From Holothuria scabra (taxonomy: Eukaryota > Echinodermata > Holothuroidea > Aspidochirotida > Holothuriidae): a DNA stretch of 64,000 nucleotides. Both the position numbers and the translations under genes were made by a program. Below, piece by piece: positions 25,550 through 37,527 of the stretch. The notes under the pieces are model-generated. The model worked only from the letters and a program-made list of their open reading frames with translations. It had not been told where the DNA came from and ran no database searches. The DNA lies in contig CM074179.1 in NCBI GenBank assembly GCA_037179385.1, forward strand, positions 72,778,719 through 72,842,718. Direction: 5' to 3'. Position 1 is the first letter of the stretch, and the number at the start of each line of letters is the position of its first letter.

Positions 25550-28333
25550 ACTCATTGGATGCTGAATGTGATTAAGACCCTAAATTATTCAATTTTTAAA
25601 CAAAGAAGAAACCCATAGTTTTCAAAGTTACTGCCATAAAACAACTAAAAATCCAATCTTCCTCCACATTTTTCAACTTTGTTTTTAAGAAAAGCCCCAA
25701 ACTTCTGGAAAATTTTCCAGCTCCGAAGGATAACCTTAATCAGTACCCTGTAATTTGTAACAAATAAACTTCAGTCGTCCTTACAATTTACTTAATTTTG
25801 CTCTTGAAAGACAGATTGTCTCAAAAAAAATCCAAATGCTGTAATTTCCAATTATCCAATATATATGCTCCTAAGTTTTAATTTTGGTTAAAAATATTGA
25901 TATCCATGTGAGCTTCAAATGTCAATATGCCTCTCGAAATTTCGCATCCCCTGTCTTTTTCACAACTTAGTGCCCATATCTGGACTTGGAGTTGCTGCCT
26001 CTGCCTTCCCCTGCCCCTCCCATTGGGCAACTCCTTTCGCCATCCCTAGGGTTGAGAAGGCTAAAATTTTTATTTGCATTCATGATTGTCAGGCTCCGAG
26101 AAAATTATTCTGTAGAACAAGTCCAGTTGCATTTTAAGTGGTCTCTGCATGTGTCATTCTGATGCCATCTTGCACAAAGTGCCATTGCACACATCTCTAT
26201 GTTTCATATGTTCAGTCTTTTAGTCATGTCTATCCCACAAAGCAGCCCAGTCATGATGTGGTTCTTGCCATTTTATAAGTGATTCATGCAGAAACAGGGC
26301 CTTTGGGCTCCCACTAAAACTCAGTATTCAGTCACATTTCCCAGATCAATGTTTCTTTAAAAGAGCTCATCAAGTTGATATCGATAACTTGATTGAAGTG
26401 TTTGGAGGTATTACTGTTTGAAAATGCTAATAATTAACATGATTAGCCATGTTTTACATCCAATAGTTACAAATTTTTGAAAACTGAATTGAACCATTAA
26501 GTACTCACTGATAAAACATTTCTTTGTATGAAGGATAAGGGGATTGTCTTAGTTTGACCATTTGTCACTGATTTGTGAAGAAAGCTTAATGCCTTTGGGA
26601 AAATTTGTTGAATTACATGAACCAACTCAATAAGCCGCTTTAAGGTTTTATTTTTTTCCCCACATAAAATTATGTAGGCTCCTGTTCAAAGCTGCTACAG
26701 GCATCCATTTGTTCATAACATTGAAGAAGGGAGGGTCATTGTCTTCCTTTGAAAAAGTCCTATGTAAAACTGCAGTCCATGGGCAACCCCTCAAACATTG
26801 GGAAACATGTACCCCTATTCAACCCCCTCCCCAATTTTGCTGTTCATAATGGCTGCGTTTAATCTACATAATCCCAACACAATAATTTCATGAGTATTTG
26901 TAACTTCCCTCCATTCTATCATAGCAGACAAGACCTTAAAGATGAAATAGAGAATAGAATGACAAAGGCTATATTTTGTGAAGGAATTATATGCTGTATT
27001 AGTTTGTAGTATCTGCAGAATAATCAGGTCATGCTACAGCAGGTAATAATGATGCATTTTATGTGCTTTACATATCTATACGAGCAGGCAGGTTTTAAAA
27101 ATGTCAAAATATTCCACCAAATTTTTCATCTCACTATAAATGAAGATTTAAAGAAAGAAGCTCATTACCGATGGAAAAGATCCATAATATGGTTTAAAGT
27201 TCCTTAATTTGGGTGTCATATAGAATTAAAGTTGACCTCAGTTTGATCAAGGTTGCAACTAAAGTAAAATTTGACATTCAACATATGATACATAGTAGGA
27301 AAATACACTGTACAACTAAAAAATCAAAGGCATCATCCTACAGTATCTGAAAGTTTTCAAATAAGGCAGTCCTAAAGTAACTCTTGCAAGACAGATGGAG
27401 ATAACCACACTAGCATGTCGTCATTTTTCCACCATAAGAAAGCTGCAATCATAATGACATAATTGTTAGGATAGTACTACTTAGTTGCATTTTTAATATG
27501 ATGATGCTGTAATAATGCAGGTCAATGAGACAAAAGGCACGGCACAAGCCCATCCTACTCCTTGTCAATAAAACCCTGTTCCAGAGACGTACAACGGGTT
27601 GGATTGCCATCTAACCGACTGCAGTTGTACCCCCTTCTCCTGACAACTGATATCAGGGATATGCATGTCCAAACAGAAGGAGAAAATTGAGGTAGGAATA
27701 CCTGATCAAAGTTCACAATATCCAAACACTGAGTCAAGTAAAATCCAGGCAATGATCCAGAGGTGGCCAGCACCACTTATGTCATATGTCTGCAGCAGGT
27801 AAATGCTTACCATGTATCACAGTTGATTTTGTAATGTAAATATTGAGCTACAGCTTTACAGCTCAATTTCAACCCAACTGGTTTTAGTTGGACCGACCAC
27901 AGCCCCTTTTTTCCAGTTGTAGCTCTGTGGGTTGCTTTTCCTAAGCCATTGCGAATGTTTAGCATCAAGCACAGTGGCGAGTTGGTTCCAATTTTTTTCT
28001 TTTGTAAAACAAGCTGGTCAACTTGTTACACAATGCAAAATTTTGAAGATTTTCTACATACAAGAATGCAATGACAAATTTCTTTTTAATTTTGTGACAT
28101 AACCACATAAATTTCAAAATTGCTGTGCAAAGAACAAAATTCATTCCATACTGTAAACAGTGCTACCACGTTAACCCTATAAAGTTCCTCTCCTTTTCAA
28201 GCATTGATACAGATGCGGCAAGTAGCGGCCAACCTCTTCATCTCCTGATCAAATTGTCCCATCTCTCTTGAGAATCGTCCATGAGCACCTATCTCATATA
28301 TTGGCACATTTCACAAAAATGAACAGGTTTCCT
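25550..28333. other. Downstream of HIKESHI; no other gene recognised
   Basis: The right part should hold the HIKESHI 3' UTR on the minus strand, but I could not fix a polyadenylation site with confidence. The rest shows no conserved frame. Transposon density is lower than in neighbouring stretches. Confidence 0.4.
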
Positions 28334-28534
28334 TCACTTCTTCCAAAAATTTGGATCTTGCTGGAGTTTTCTGCTAAAGTTTTGATACCATTGTTCTAGA
28401 ACAGTTGATGGAATAAAGGATACATTTGGCTGTGGAGTCATGTCAGATTGTTTTATTGCAAAGGAAGATGCAAAATTATAAAAGTTTTCTAGTAGTTTGG
28501 TAGTGTACTGTGTGACACTGTCAGTCTTTGAAGC
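28334..28534 (-). CDS. HIKESHI: HIKESHI exon 4 (C-terminal coding exon)
   Basis: The exon follows a long pyrimidine tract and the acceptor ATCCTCAG and runs 201 nt to a TGA at 28334-28336. It encodes the last 66 residues, including N-F-Y-N-F-A-S-S-F, Q-M/D-M-T-P, F-I-P and the final F-W-K-K. These match the C-terminal domain of human Hikeshi nearly position for position. Hikeshi carries ATP-bound HSP70 into the nucleus during heat stress by binding FG-nucleoporins. The exon starts in phase 0, in agreement with exon 3. The C-terminal domain is the part implicated in dimer asymmetry and HSP70 contact in the human structure (from memory). No lesion is visible. Confidence 0.95.
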   Translation of the reverse strand, partial: ASKTDSVTQYTTKLLENFYNFASSFAIKQSDMTPQPNVSFIPSTVLEQWYQNFSRKLQQDPNFWKK

Positions 28535-30533
28535 CTGAGGATAGAAAACAAAAAAAACCTCTTTGAGAAAAAAAACAACAGATATCATTGGTCTAAATAT
28601 TGGTAAAAAAAATGATCAAGCCCTCCAATTACTAAATAATTTTATTTATACTGAACCTGACAAAGTAACATGCTTATCGTAATGCTCAAAGTTGGAAAGA
28701 AAATATAACACTGTATAATTGGTGCAGGTGATTGATTTAGTTCTTATCCCAAGAAAGTCTTCTTAAGTGTTAGAAGTGGTCACCACGAATCCATCTATAA
28801 AACTGACATAAAGTTCTAAAGATCTAGGAAACATTTGAGCAGCATATTTCGCCATATTGAGAAAAACTTGATTGGTGAGAAAACTGGCCTATTTATTTTG
28901 CACACCAAAACTTGTGGTTAGTTAGTTAGATGGAGTTTTACAACCCAGAAAACTTGTGGTAGACCTGTACTTTAGAGTTCCTGTAAAATGTTTTCATATG
29001 ACTTCATAATTGGATACCTTGGTCCACTGAAGGGCTAAAAATTACCAGAAATCACTTTGGCTCAGAACTGCTTCTCCGCTAGCTATACATACTACACTAC
29101 AGTTTTTGCCCAGGGGTTATAGAAAGTGGCGGGACTGTGACATCAGTAAAAACAATGTAGAGGTTGTGCAGTGAGTCACTGGCATCATCATTTTATGATG
29201 TCAATGCAAGGCTGCCACATTACTCTCAGGGTTGTCACCAGACCACTTTCAGAGCCAGGTAATTTGTGATCACCATCCTGAGGGAGCAGTCTAATGGGAG
29301 TCAGTGTTACAGCTCCGCTTCGAAAAAAAAATTTGCATGTTGGAGAGCGCTTACAATTCTAAAGAAGTCCAAGAATTTGATTCAGTTAGGCTAAGAAATT
29401 TGGGCTGAGCGGTGATGCTGATATTGATGGCCAGTACCAGGTTGTTACTTCGAGAAGCGGGTAGCACCGCCTGGTGCCGCCCGGCGTGGTGACAAGATGG
29501 CAAAATATCATAATAGGTGAACACTTATGGCTTTTGCTTTTCATTCTGAAAAACTCATGCAACAATGACATCTTCTCAGACAAAAACCTTCTTAAAAAGA
29601 CAGGTTATTTTGGCATCATAAAAAAACCCATTTTCATCTGGTATCCAGATGTGAATAATCATTTTCTCTGCTTGAAGCAACAAGAAACTTGCTGTTCATT
29701 GACAATGTAGGTACAGCGCCATGAAGCAAAAGATCAATGATGTGTGCCAGGTGTTGTATAGGAAAAAAATATCATTTTTAGCCAACTGACTAACAGCCCG
29801 CGGAGCGCAAAAAGTCTTTTCCTTCAGCTTGTCGCTACGAAAAATCTTTATTTCAACTTTCTGTAGAAATCCTACAGAAACTTCATTTACATAGCTCTAC
29901 GTGGATTGGTTGAAGCAAGGCTATGGAATGTTTATATGTTTATTAACAGGCAAACATTTGTGCCATTGTACAACAGTACTTGGAGTCACAGCGGTCAATG
30001 TTATTCAACACTGGTATTGTGTGGTACCATGCAAGCATATACACATTGTACAGGAGCTAAGAACAAGGGATCACACAGCCACGGGAAAAGACAGTTCGAT
30101 ACTTTTCAACAAATCAAATCTTTGATGAAAGTTTTTATTGTTTGGGTGTGATCAAAACTTCCATTTAACTTAAAAACTTTAAGAGCCGTAATAAGCCTAT
30201 GTTTTTGTTTTGTTTAATTGTCTTGTACGTTCAACATAGCATTGGGTAGATTAAGTTGTTGGGCACCGCCTACCTCAGGAACAGATCAATTGTGGTGAAT
30301 GCTCATGAATATTAAGGCAATCAAATTTTGAGCTAATTGAAAGGAATATCTAACCATCACCGGCAGGCTCTGAGGGGCGACAGCCTAAAGGGGGCTTCAG
30401 CCATAGAGGTGCTACGCACAGTACGCAAGCTTACTTACTGCAATTTGCAACTTTTATACCCAAACTGATTTCTAGACTGGTATGCATGGCTGCAAAATGC
30501 AATCGAGATAATATCTAAGGGCGCCTGACTTAC
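28535..30533 (-). other. HIKESHI: HIKESHI intron 3
   Basis: GT-AG intron of 1999 bp between exons 3 and 4. Contains a short repeat near 28918-28955 related to 14127-14160 and a weak fragment of the two-palindrome module near 29797-29815 (CGCGGAGCGC). No other gene seen. Confidence 0.85.
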
Positions 30534-30661
30534 CTGAGCTTGTGATACTGGTGTCTGTTGCATAATTTGACTGAGTGGTTCTACTGATATTCCAATCTGT
30601 GATACATTTCCTGATACCGGAGCCATGCCACCCATGAAAGAGTTCAATGCTGGGTTAGAAC
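30534..30661 (-). CDS. HIKESHI: HIKESHI exon 3
   Basis: The exon is 128 nt, after the acceptor TTTTGCAG and before a GTAAGT donor. With the one base carried from exon 2 it encodes 43 residues, including N-S-F-M-G-G, S-Q-I-G-I-S-V-E and M-Q-Q-T-P. S-Q-I-G-I-S-V-E and Q-Q-T-P are near-identical to the human protein. The Phe of N-S-F-M falls at the position of human Phe97, a residue reported as important for HSP70 binding. Phase 1 entry and phase 0 exit fit the neighbouring exons. Confidence 0.95.
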
Positions 30662-32989
30662 CTGCAAAAAAAGGAACAATTAATTAAATGCTAATCAGCT
30701 TCCACCCCAAAAAAGAAAACATTTTACTGCCAGGAAGGATGACCGAATGGAAGGAACATGTAGGTAGAAGTACTAAATAATGACTGAAGTTCCTACCATA
30801 CTTGTAAATGCAGTAAGATGCCGAATCTACTGGCCACTTTTGACTATTTTTTTTTTATTTGAGGTATGGATGTACAGGACTCTCTCTCAGAGGGTGGGGA
30901 ACTCTATATCCAACCCTGGCAGGGCATAATCTCTGCCTGACTGAGGTACCTAAGTATGCCTTATTTAGCAAGGTTCTGGCCAATTGGAGGGCTGCAGCCT
31001 GCCAGCCCTCCTGTAAGGCCATGATTTGAGGGTAATATTGGTAAAGTATTCAAGCCTTGAGTCTGAAATTTTCCAGGGGTACAAATAAATTTAGAATGGT
31101 GGCAGGTGTGATGTTATTGTCTAAATTTCATAAATTTATCTGAGTTCCTATTATTTATATGGGTGTGTAAGTAATCACATTGCTCACAATTATTTGAGGT
31201 CAGTGGAGGTGTGTTATAGATAGCACTCACACACTTCAAAATTCAGTGTCAGGAGAACTATTGTATCTAAACACTCCATTGACTGCAAGTTAATTGCTTG
31301 CCTCACAAAACTGGGTTCAATGTCTTTTTGCAAGCTCACCCCTGCTGCCTCCCCCCCCCCCAAAAAAAAGTGGGGAAGGGGAATCTATTTTACATGAAAC
31401 ATAGAACAATGTGGTAAATTTGCCAACCTTATTCTAAAATTTACTCAATGACGCACACATTGAGATTTTTTCCAACAAACTGCAGAACTTGGTTCTATAT
31501 GAGAGTTGGGAATGCTTTCTAGTGACTTTGGTTATTTTAAGCCTTCCAATGCCCATAAGATTAAAAAAATTAGCTAATACCCCTACCACAAAAATATATG
31601 CAGAAGGCTAACCCAGTTGCAGGCATCCACATAGTCAGTTCATAAAACGATGCAACCCTTTACCAATATAAGAAACTTTTGCTAGAGTCTTGAGGTTGGT
31701 ATAGGTGATTCAGACAAAGACTAGACTAATGATGACTTGCTACATACTGTATGAAATTTTTTGTTCCAAAAGAGCAAGGTGAAGACCCCTGAAGGACTAT
31801 AATCCCTACTCACTTACAGTATACTGACTTTTAGAAAGATTTGCAACATGACCACTCAATCATAGATCAAAAGAACTAGAGCCGTAATTAAGCTACTGTT
31901 GTGTACATAAGTTACCGACCATGACTCACTTCCTCTTCCACTCTCCGCTTCCCTCACCTTTTCTAACCATGTTGCCCCTCCCAGGAGCCAATCCAAGGGG
32001 GAAGGGGCCTTTACAGCCTCAGCCCTCTCTTTTTTGCCAGATCAACAATAGAACATATGGGAAATTAGCATTGCAAATCCCTCACTTCCCTGCTTTCTCT
32101 TACGTCAGCCCATCTTTTTGGAATATCTGGATCTGTGTCTGCCTCCCATTACCCCTCCTCCTACCCCTACTCTTTGAGTCTTCCTACCCCTACCTTTTGA
32201 GTACTCCTACCCCTACTCTTTTGAATCCTCCTACTTCTACTCTTTTGAGTCCTCCTACCCCTACCTTTTGAGTCCTCCTACCCCTACTCTTTGAGTCCTC
32301 CTACCCCTATCCTTTGAGTCCTCCTACCCCTACTCTTTGAGTCCTCCTACCCCTACTCTTTGAGTCCTCCTACCCTTACTCTTTGAGTCCTCCTACCCCT
32401 ACTCTTTGAGTCCTCCTACCCCTACTCTTTGAGTCCTCCTACCCCTACTCTTTGAGTCCTCCTACCCCTACTCTTTGAGTCCTCCTACCCCTACTCTTTG
32501 AGTCCTCCTACCCCTACTCTTTGAGTCCTCCTACCCCTACTCTTTGAGTCCTCCTACCCCTACTCTTTGAGTACTTTGTCAAATCATACCCTACATGTTA
32601 AAACAACAATAAAATGTAGGTCTGGATCCAGGGTTGTGGAGAGGGCATGCTGTTATCACAACCACAGGTAGAAAAAGTTGTGAAACTGGGAGGATTTTTC
32701 CCAGGGTATTTTGTCATCTCAAAGTGTTGCTAACTTCAGGGAAATTTCCCCTTACTGTACAAGAAAATATTGGAAGAACTGCTGGAAATTTCACTGCCTT
32801 CATGGGAACTAAACGGTCTTCCAGCCTTGAATGCAATCCAGAAATTCTTGGAGTTAGTGAAATACTGTACTGGCCACTACAATGATGCATGCTTTGTCGA
32901 AATAGAAAGTGGAGATTCCCCTTACTCCTCCCTGTACGCAGCTTTGCAATGGTGCTTCAAATTGATGAAGATAAACTCTCAAACCTCAC
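30662..32989 (-). other. HIKESHI: HIKESHI intron 2
   Basis: GT-AG intron of 2328 bp. It contains the 23-bp minisatellite at 32157-32575 and, near 32660-32830, a relative of the inverted-repeat element at 2998-3362. Confidence 0.85.
32157..32575. repeat. 23-bp minisatellite, about 18 copies
   Basis: The unit contains CTACCCCTACTCTTTGAGTC plus CTC, repeated head to tail. Units from about 32275 onward are almost identical, while the first five or so (32157-32275) carry substitutions and small indels (for example CTTTTGAGTACTC and TACTTCTAC). On the HIKESHI transcript strand each unit reads AGGGGTAGGAGGACT, with four GG tracts in 11 nt. Confidence 0.97.
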
Positions 32990-33224
32990 CTTGCTTCAAG
33001 CCAGAAATCTTAAATATTGCACTAGGTTTATCATTGGAAATAAATCCAATGTAATGCCAATTCACTCCAGTAGGTGATGCAAATCCAAAGTGAACAGCAC
33101 CACCAGTCCCATCAGGAAAAGGTGCAGCACCCGTCATAAAAATTACAACATGGTTGACTGACTCTGAGTTTGGGATCTGGCAGATGAAGTGAGTTTCATC
33201 TGCCTGCTGAATGTCTGTTTGAAC
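32990..33224 (-). CDS. HIKESHI: HIKESHI exon 2
   Basis: The exon is 235 nt, after acceptor CTTTTAG and before donor GTGAGG. It encodes V-Q-T at its start, the block E-S-V-N-H-V-V-I-F-M, P-F-P-D-G-T-G-G, G-F and K-P-S-A-I-F-K-I-S-G-L-K. These are the most conserved segments of the Hikeshi N-terminal domain (OPI10 family, Pfam DUF775), including the region proposed to bind FG repeats. Phase 0 entry joins cleanly to exon 1 (R-L then V-Q-T), as in the vertebrate protein. Phase 1 exit matches exon 3. Confidence 0.96.
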
Positions 33225-34971
33225 CTAAAAGACAGAACAAATTTTGTGTTGTAAAACCAGATGTATAGAAGAGATTTCTTTTAAGCAGAAGGTAAAAACC
33301 TGCCTTGCAGGTAGTTAAAGTACCCCTTTTATAATTATCCCAAAATGTAATTTCAGTGTATGGGAATGAAAATTCTCTAGGCCTACAGTATCAACTGTTG
33401 CTCTTCAATTGACACCAGAATTGGAAAATACAGTAAAATAAATGTGGAATAGCATATATTAAAAAAATGCCTACCAAGACATGGCCTACTGTAAGGCCAT
33501 GTCTTGGCCATATAGGTTACTTCTAACTACACAAGGAGGTGATTTATTTGGTAATGTGTACCCGGCGGAACGGTTGGTGGTTTTCTAAGCTTCTTAGCTT
33601 CCGAAACCACCGCCTGCCAAAGCAAACAGGACTGCGTCCAATTTTAGATGCAAACTTCATTACCATAATATGATTTATTCACATACTCTCTAATGAATCA
33701 TGCTATTGTTTTTGAGTGAAAGTGGGTACTCCCATGGTCGTAACCTGGAAGTCTAGACTGAAACCTGAGATGCCCTATACAGTAATTATTGAGTTGCAAA
33801 AAGAGTGTGCAGTGGGTATTACTGGATGTGGGTATTACAATGATGTAACAACTACGTGGGTGGTATGGGCTGCTACAGAGAACCAGATGTTGCCGTCTTG
33901 TGAATATTCACAATACTCAACCAGTCTCCAGGCCACATTCTTTTATCCAAAAGAATTTGTTTGGTGTTCACTTTGGCAGGCGTTAGGGAAAACAAGGAAT
34001 GCGGTACAGCCTGCTGCGCAGGTAAGGTAATGTGAGGAGGAGCTACAAAATGCACAGCTAGGAAAACTAGAAGGGTCCTGGATGGCAAATGTGTCCTCAC
34101 AGTACTACTTTAAGACCTTTTGTCAAAAGGCATATTGCAATCCCACAATCAGACAATCAAATCTAGAGGTTATGAATGTTTGTTTTCTTATTCATTGTTT
34201 AGCTCTTAAGGCAGGCCAGAAACTTGAGCCAAACTACATGTTTAAAGAAGTAGCAAACTTCTCAAATGGTACATGTCACTTTGGTAAATGCCAAATTGAA
34301 AAGATGCACACCCTACCGTAGCTCATTTCCAGTGCTCTGATTATACATTAGAGTCTTGTATTGACTGAGTAGGCAGGGTACAGTATGTCCGTCCTTAAGC
34401 AATAAGACCAAGATTGCAAACGTTTTAGAATGTTATGGTGCAAGAGTGAGAAGAGAATTAATATGTGTGGAGAAACGGAACTGTCTACAAAGCCTACAAC
34501 TTACGTATCACGTCTGAAATTTCTCAATTAATCAAAAGGAAAAAATTCTTTTCAAGTTTTATATTTATGTCAGATAGAATGCAGTGTAAATTTATGATGG
34601 ACAGTTAATTGTGGCCAGCACATTTTTTGATGAAATAATTCACTGTCTTGTTAACCGATTTTTTTTATGTGGCCGTTATACGATTAGCAGTATGGTGTAC
34701 GGTGAACTTGGGCATCACAAATTAATTAAAACAATTGAAATAAGGATGAGTAATTTTTGGTATCGTATTATTACAGGTAGTGAACATAAACTGTTGTGTA
34801 TACGTGATGTATCAATTCTGAAGAGCTCTTGATGTTAACGGTATTTACAGTTCCCCTTGGTTAGTTAAGATCAAAAACATTTTGAATCAGTCTGGAATGT
34901 CTTAAATTGTCTGAAGTTTACCAGAACATTTAGGCGTATCCTAAATAGACAGGACTTACACGTCCTGAAAG

Positions 34972-35244
34972 TCCTGGTTAAACAATCCAATAAGTAGAGG
35001 ATTAAGTAACATCTATGAACAAGAATGGTTGACAGAGGTTAATAATCATTCACACTGTAACATTTATAGGATGTTCAAACAGAGACTTAATTTCGAGAAT
35101 TATAATTTAGTTTGCCTAAGTCCCCCTGGATCTGTAAATCTTTGTAAATATAGATGTAGTAATATCAACATTCCCAAATGTTTTTCACATTCAGTTCTGA
35201 TACCTCCCCAGAGGTTAAACAGAAATAAATTGAACTTGAACTAG
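34972..35244 (+). mobile_element. LINE 3' fragment (plus strand)
   Basis: The frame reads W-L-x-x-P-I-S-R-G-L-S, then E-Q-E-W, Y-R-M-F-K-Q, and L-C-K-Y-R-C-S-N, resembling a C-terminal segment seen in invertebrate LINE proteins (fragment of W...Y-x-x-F-K...L-C-K-F-R-x-S-N). It ends with AATAAATTGAACTTGAAC, a TTGAAC-type tail common to CR1/L2-like LINEs. Only the 3' end is present. Confidence 0.5.
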
Positions 35245-35519
35245 TAAATGTCACTTTAATGCACATTCAACAAAGTCATCATTTCAAAAATTGCCACCAC
35301 TATATTAACCGGTGTGCCGGGAATACAGCTTGCCTGCTGCTACGCCAAGAAAGAGTTGGTTCTCAAGTGACGATCTTCGTGTTGGAGTGCACGATATGCA
35401 GACTGGGTTGCAGCTGGGTTTTCTGCCACGACAGTTACAGTTCTGGTTGGATACTACAAGCAGTTCTCCACAAACGGAATATACGGTTGTAGGTGTGTAA
35501 AGGCTAGTGGACAAGTCAA

Positions 35520-36275
35520 TTAGATTGGATTAATAGATTCAGATCTCCTCAAAGATGTCAAGTTCAGTTTACGTATTTGATTACTAAAAGTTTCAATAGA
35601 TGGGGAGTTCCTTACGGCTGAGGGTAAGCAATTCCACTCAGCCACTGTCCTAGGAATAAAAGAGAACTTATAACAGTCCTTTTTTACAGCAGGGTGATGA
35701 AAGGAGATCAATGAAGACTTGCGAGTGGAGATTCCATTATTGTCAGGCTTAAAAATATATCCATTTAGATCAATGGCAACTAAGTGATGGAGAGACTTGT
35801 ACAGTAAGCTCAACCTAGCACTGATCCTGCGTTCCTCCAAAGTAGGCCAGTTTAAGTCAGCAAGCATTGACGAGACACTACTTTTACGTCTTTGGTCTTA
35901 ACAGACGAATCTGGCAGCTCTGAGTTGCACTGCTTCAAGCTTGTTTATATGCTTCTGATGGTAAGGATTCCAAATACTTGAGCAGTACTCCAACCTTGGT
36001 CTAACAAGGGATTTATAAGCAGCTTCCTTAACTTTTGGGGAACAACTGTACAGGTTACGACATAGCAAGCCAAGGACTCTGTTTGCTTTGGGAGTTATTC
36101 TGTTAATGTGATCGGCCCAGCTTAGTTTGCTGTTAATATCCACTCCAAGATAAGTATGGTTGGGAACTGTTTGTAGAACACTATTGTTAATTTTATACAC
36201 AGTTAATAGAGGTTTCACAGCCTCATAGGTGCTTGTAATTGTATGCCATGCCAACATGTTGTACTTTCCCCTGGT
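35520..36275 (-). mobile_element. 5'-truncated LINE, reverse transcriptase C-terminal part
   Basis: The translated sequence contains Y-L-G-V-D-I, L-S-W-A-D-H-I, K-A-N-R-V-L-G-L-L, R-P-R-L-E-Y-C-S, L-E-A-V-Q-L-R-A-A-R-F-V and, further on, L-N-W-P-T-L-E-E-R-R and W-N-C-L-P. This is the thumb and C-terminal region of a jockey/CR1-type non-LTR reverse transcriptase. One in-frame TAA lies at about 35898 between the two open segments. The polymerase core is absent, as expected from 5' truncation during insertion. Confidence 0.85.
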
Positions 36276-36509
36276 GCAGTGAGGTACGCTGTAGGCTTGC
36301 CTACCCCAAATTTACTGGCATACATAAGCCAAAGAACTTTCTGTGAAAGGCCTTACTTTCCAGTATGGCTGGTAAGAAACTGGGCCGTAAAACTCCATCT
36401 GGCCTAAAGTTAGGCATCACTATGCTAGCTACTGCAAGGCATACTCGTACTAGCGTAGTAGGTTAACACTAACAAAAGCTGTGTTTACAGTTATACTAAT
36501 ACGTAATAG

Positions 36510-36817
36510 TTAAAGGCAGTCATTCATCACCCCAAACTACAGTTTCAGTATACATATATCAAAACTCTCAATTGGTACAGCTCTTTGATTGGCATCACAT
36601 TCAAACAATGCATCATAGCTAAATTACACAGCATGGGCACTGAGAGTGTCTTGCCGATTACACATTATGGACTTGTATGGCCACTGGGACAAGCCATGAA
36701 GAAATAAACTAGGATTGTGTCTGGATAAAGATGAGTTTTAGATAAATGTGGGAGGGGCTTGAAGTAAGTAGGTTGGGAGAATTGGAACTGTTTGGGATGA
36801 TGAAAATATGCCTTTAA
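36510..36817 (+). mobile_element. TTAA-flanked MITE, copy 2 (308 bp)
   Basis: Starts TTAAAGGCAGTCATTCATCA and ends ATGCCTTTAA. Nearly identical to the reverse complement of 10151-10464. It lies inside HIKESHI intron 1 only about 83 bp from the exon 1 splice donor. Confidence 0.85.
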
Positions 36818-36899
36818 GGATGAGGTTAGTAATTAAGCCTATAGCATGATCGATAACCCGTGCACAGCTTAAATACAAGCGACAATACGAACAAGTTAC

Positions 36900-36935
36900 C
36901 AATCGTCCCGCTACTAGACAAGCAAACATCGACAT
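36900..36935 (-). CDS. HIKESHI: HIKESHI exon 1 (start codon)
   Basis: ATG at 36933-36935 opens 12 codons (M-S-M-F-A-C-L-V-A-G-R-L) before the donor GTAACT. From the second Met the sequence matches the universal Hikeshi start M-F-x-C-L-V-A-G-R-L, so either ATG could be used; the second (36927-36929) gives a protein of the vertebrate length (197 residues). An in-frame TGA lies upstream with no ATG in between, so no longer N terminus is likely. Confidence 0.92.
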
Positions 36936-37260
36936 TTCTGACGGTGGCCTTGTACTTCTGTCTGGTCTTGCTGCTAAAAAACCATCCAACTTTCGTCCCT
37001 TCTTTCACAATAGAGCAGAGCAGCAGCATCAGATGTCACACATTCACACACATACAGCTGCCCCACGATACTGCGAGTATGTACGTGCGCGGCTAGTGCT
37101 ACTTGCAGTACGGCGGTACGCGTATCGCGTATGGGACGGATGATATGTATGGTCTGCACTGTACTATACTGGAACCTTCCAGAACTTTTTTTGTGCGTGG
37201 GTACGTGATGGTGGAATGTTTGTTTACGGAAGTGAGTGCAGTAGTACTAGTGTAACTTGA
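36936..37260 (-). promoter_or_regulatory. HIKESHI: HIKESHI promoter and 5' UTR region
   Basis: DNA upstream of the start codon is richer in CpG than its surroundings (GCGAGTATGTACGTGCGCGG, GGTACGCGTATCGCG near 37070-37130), fitting a housekeeping promoter. A heat shock element lies within it (37171-37185). No clear TATA box was found; the transcription start was not fixed. Confidence 0.55.
37171..37185. promoter_or_regulatory. Perfect three-unit heat shock element
   Basis: GGAACCTTCCAGAAC is three contiguous inverted nGAAn units (GAA at 37172-37174, TTC at 37177-37179, GAA at 37182-37184), the minimal full-affinity HSF1 trimer site. It is about 236 bp upstream of the HIKESHI ATG. That it works is inferred from match and position. 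Confidence 0.7.
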
Positions 37261-37527
37261 GGGAGTTGACGAATATCATGGGCGTGGTCAGGAGGAGGAT
37301 GGTGCAAACGACTCATTTTTGGTAGGCTGAAAATACTTTTTCTAAATTCCTCCCAACTCTCAGGCAAATAGACGTTTGGCGAAATCACCGAAGAAGTTAT
37401 TCGTCCACCCAATGACACTACTTGACCAACTTATCACACGGCCCTCCGAACGTTTACATCAGTTATTGTGTTATCAGGGAACTGGCTATGGCTCCATTCT
37501 AGGCTATAGCTCCAATCAGGACAGAAT

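Larger units (their letters stand above)
33225..36899 (-). other. HIKESHI: HIKESHI intron 1
   Basis: GT-AG intron of 3675 bp. It contains a plus-strand LINE remnant (34972-35244), a minus-strand LINE remnant (35520-36275), the second TTAA MITE (36510-36817) and a short hairpin (GGTGGTTT paired with AAACCACC, about 33576-33610). The open frames at 33716-34321 show no conserved domain. Confidence 0.85.

Noticed and set aside
31921..32271. A Pro/Ser/Thr-rich protein
   Set aside because: The frame runs into the 23-bp minisatellite, which is open in all phases because 23 is not a multiple of three; it lies in an intron on the opposite strand.
32157..32575. A CRISPR-like array
   Set aside because: Units are contiguous with no unique spacers, and the DNA is eukaryotic; it is a minisatellite.
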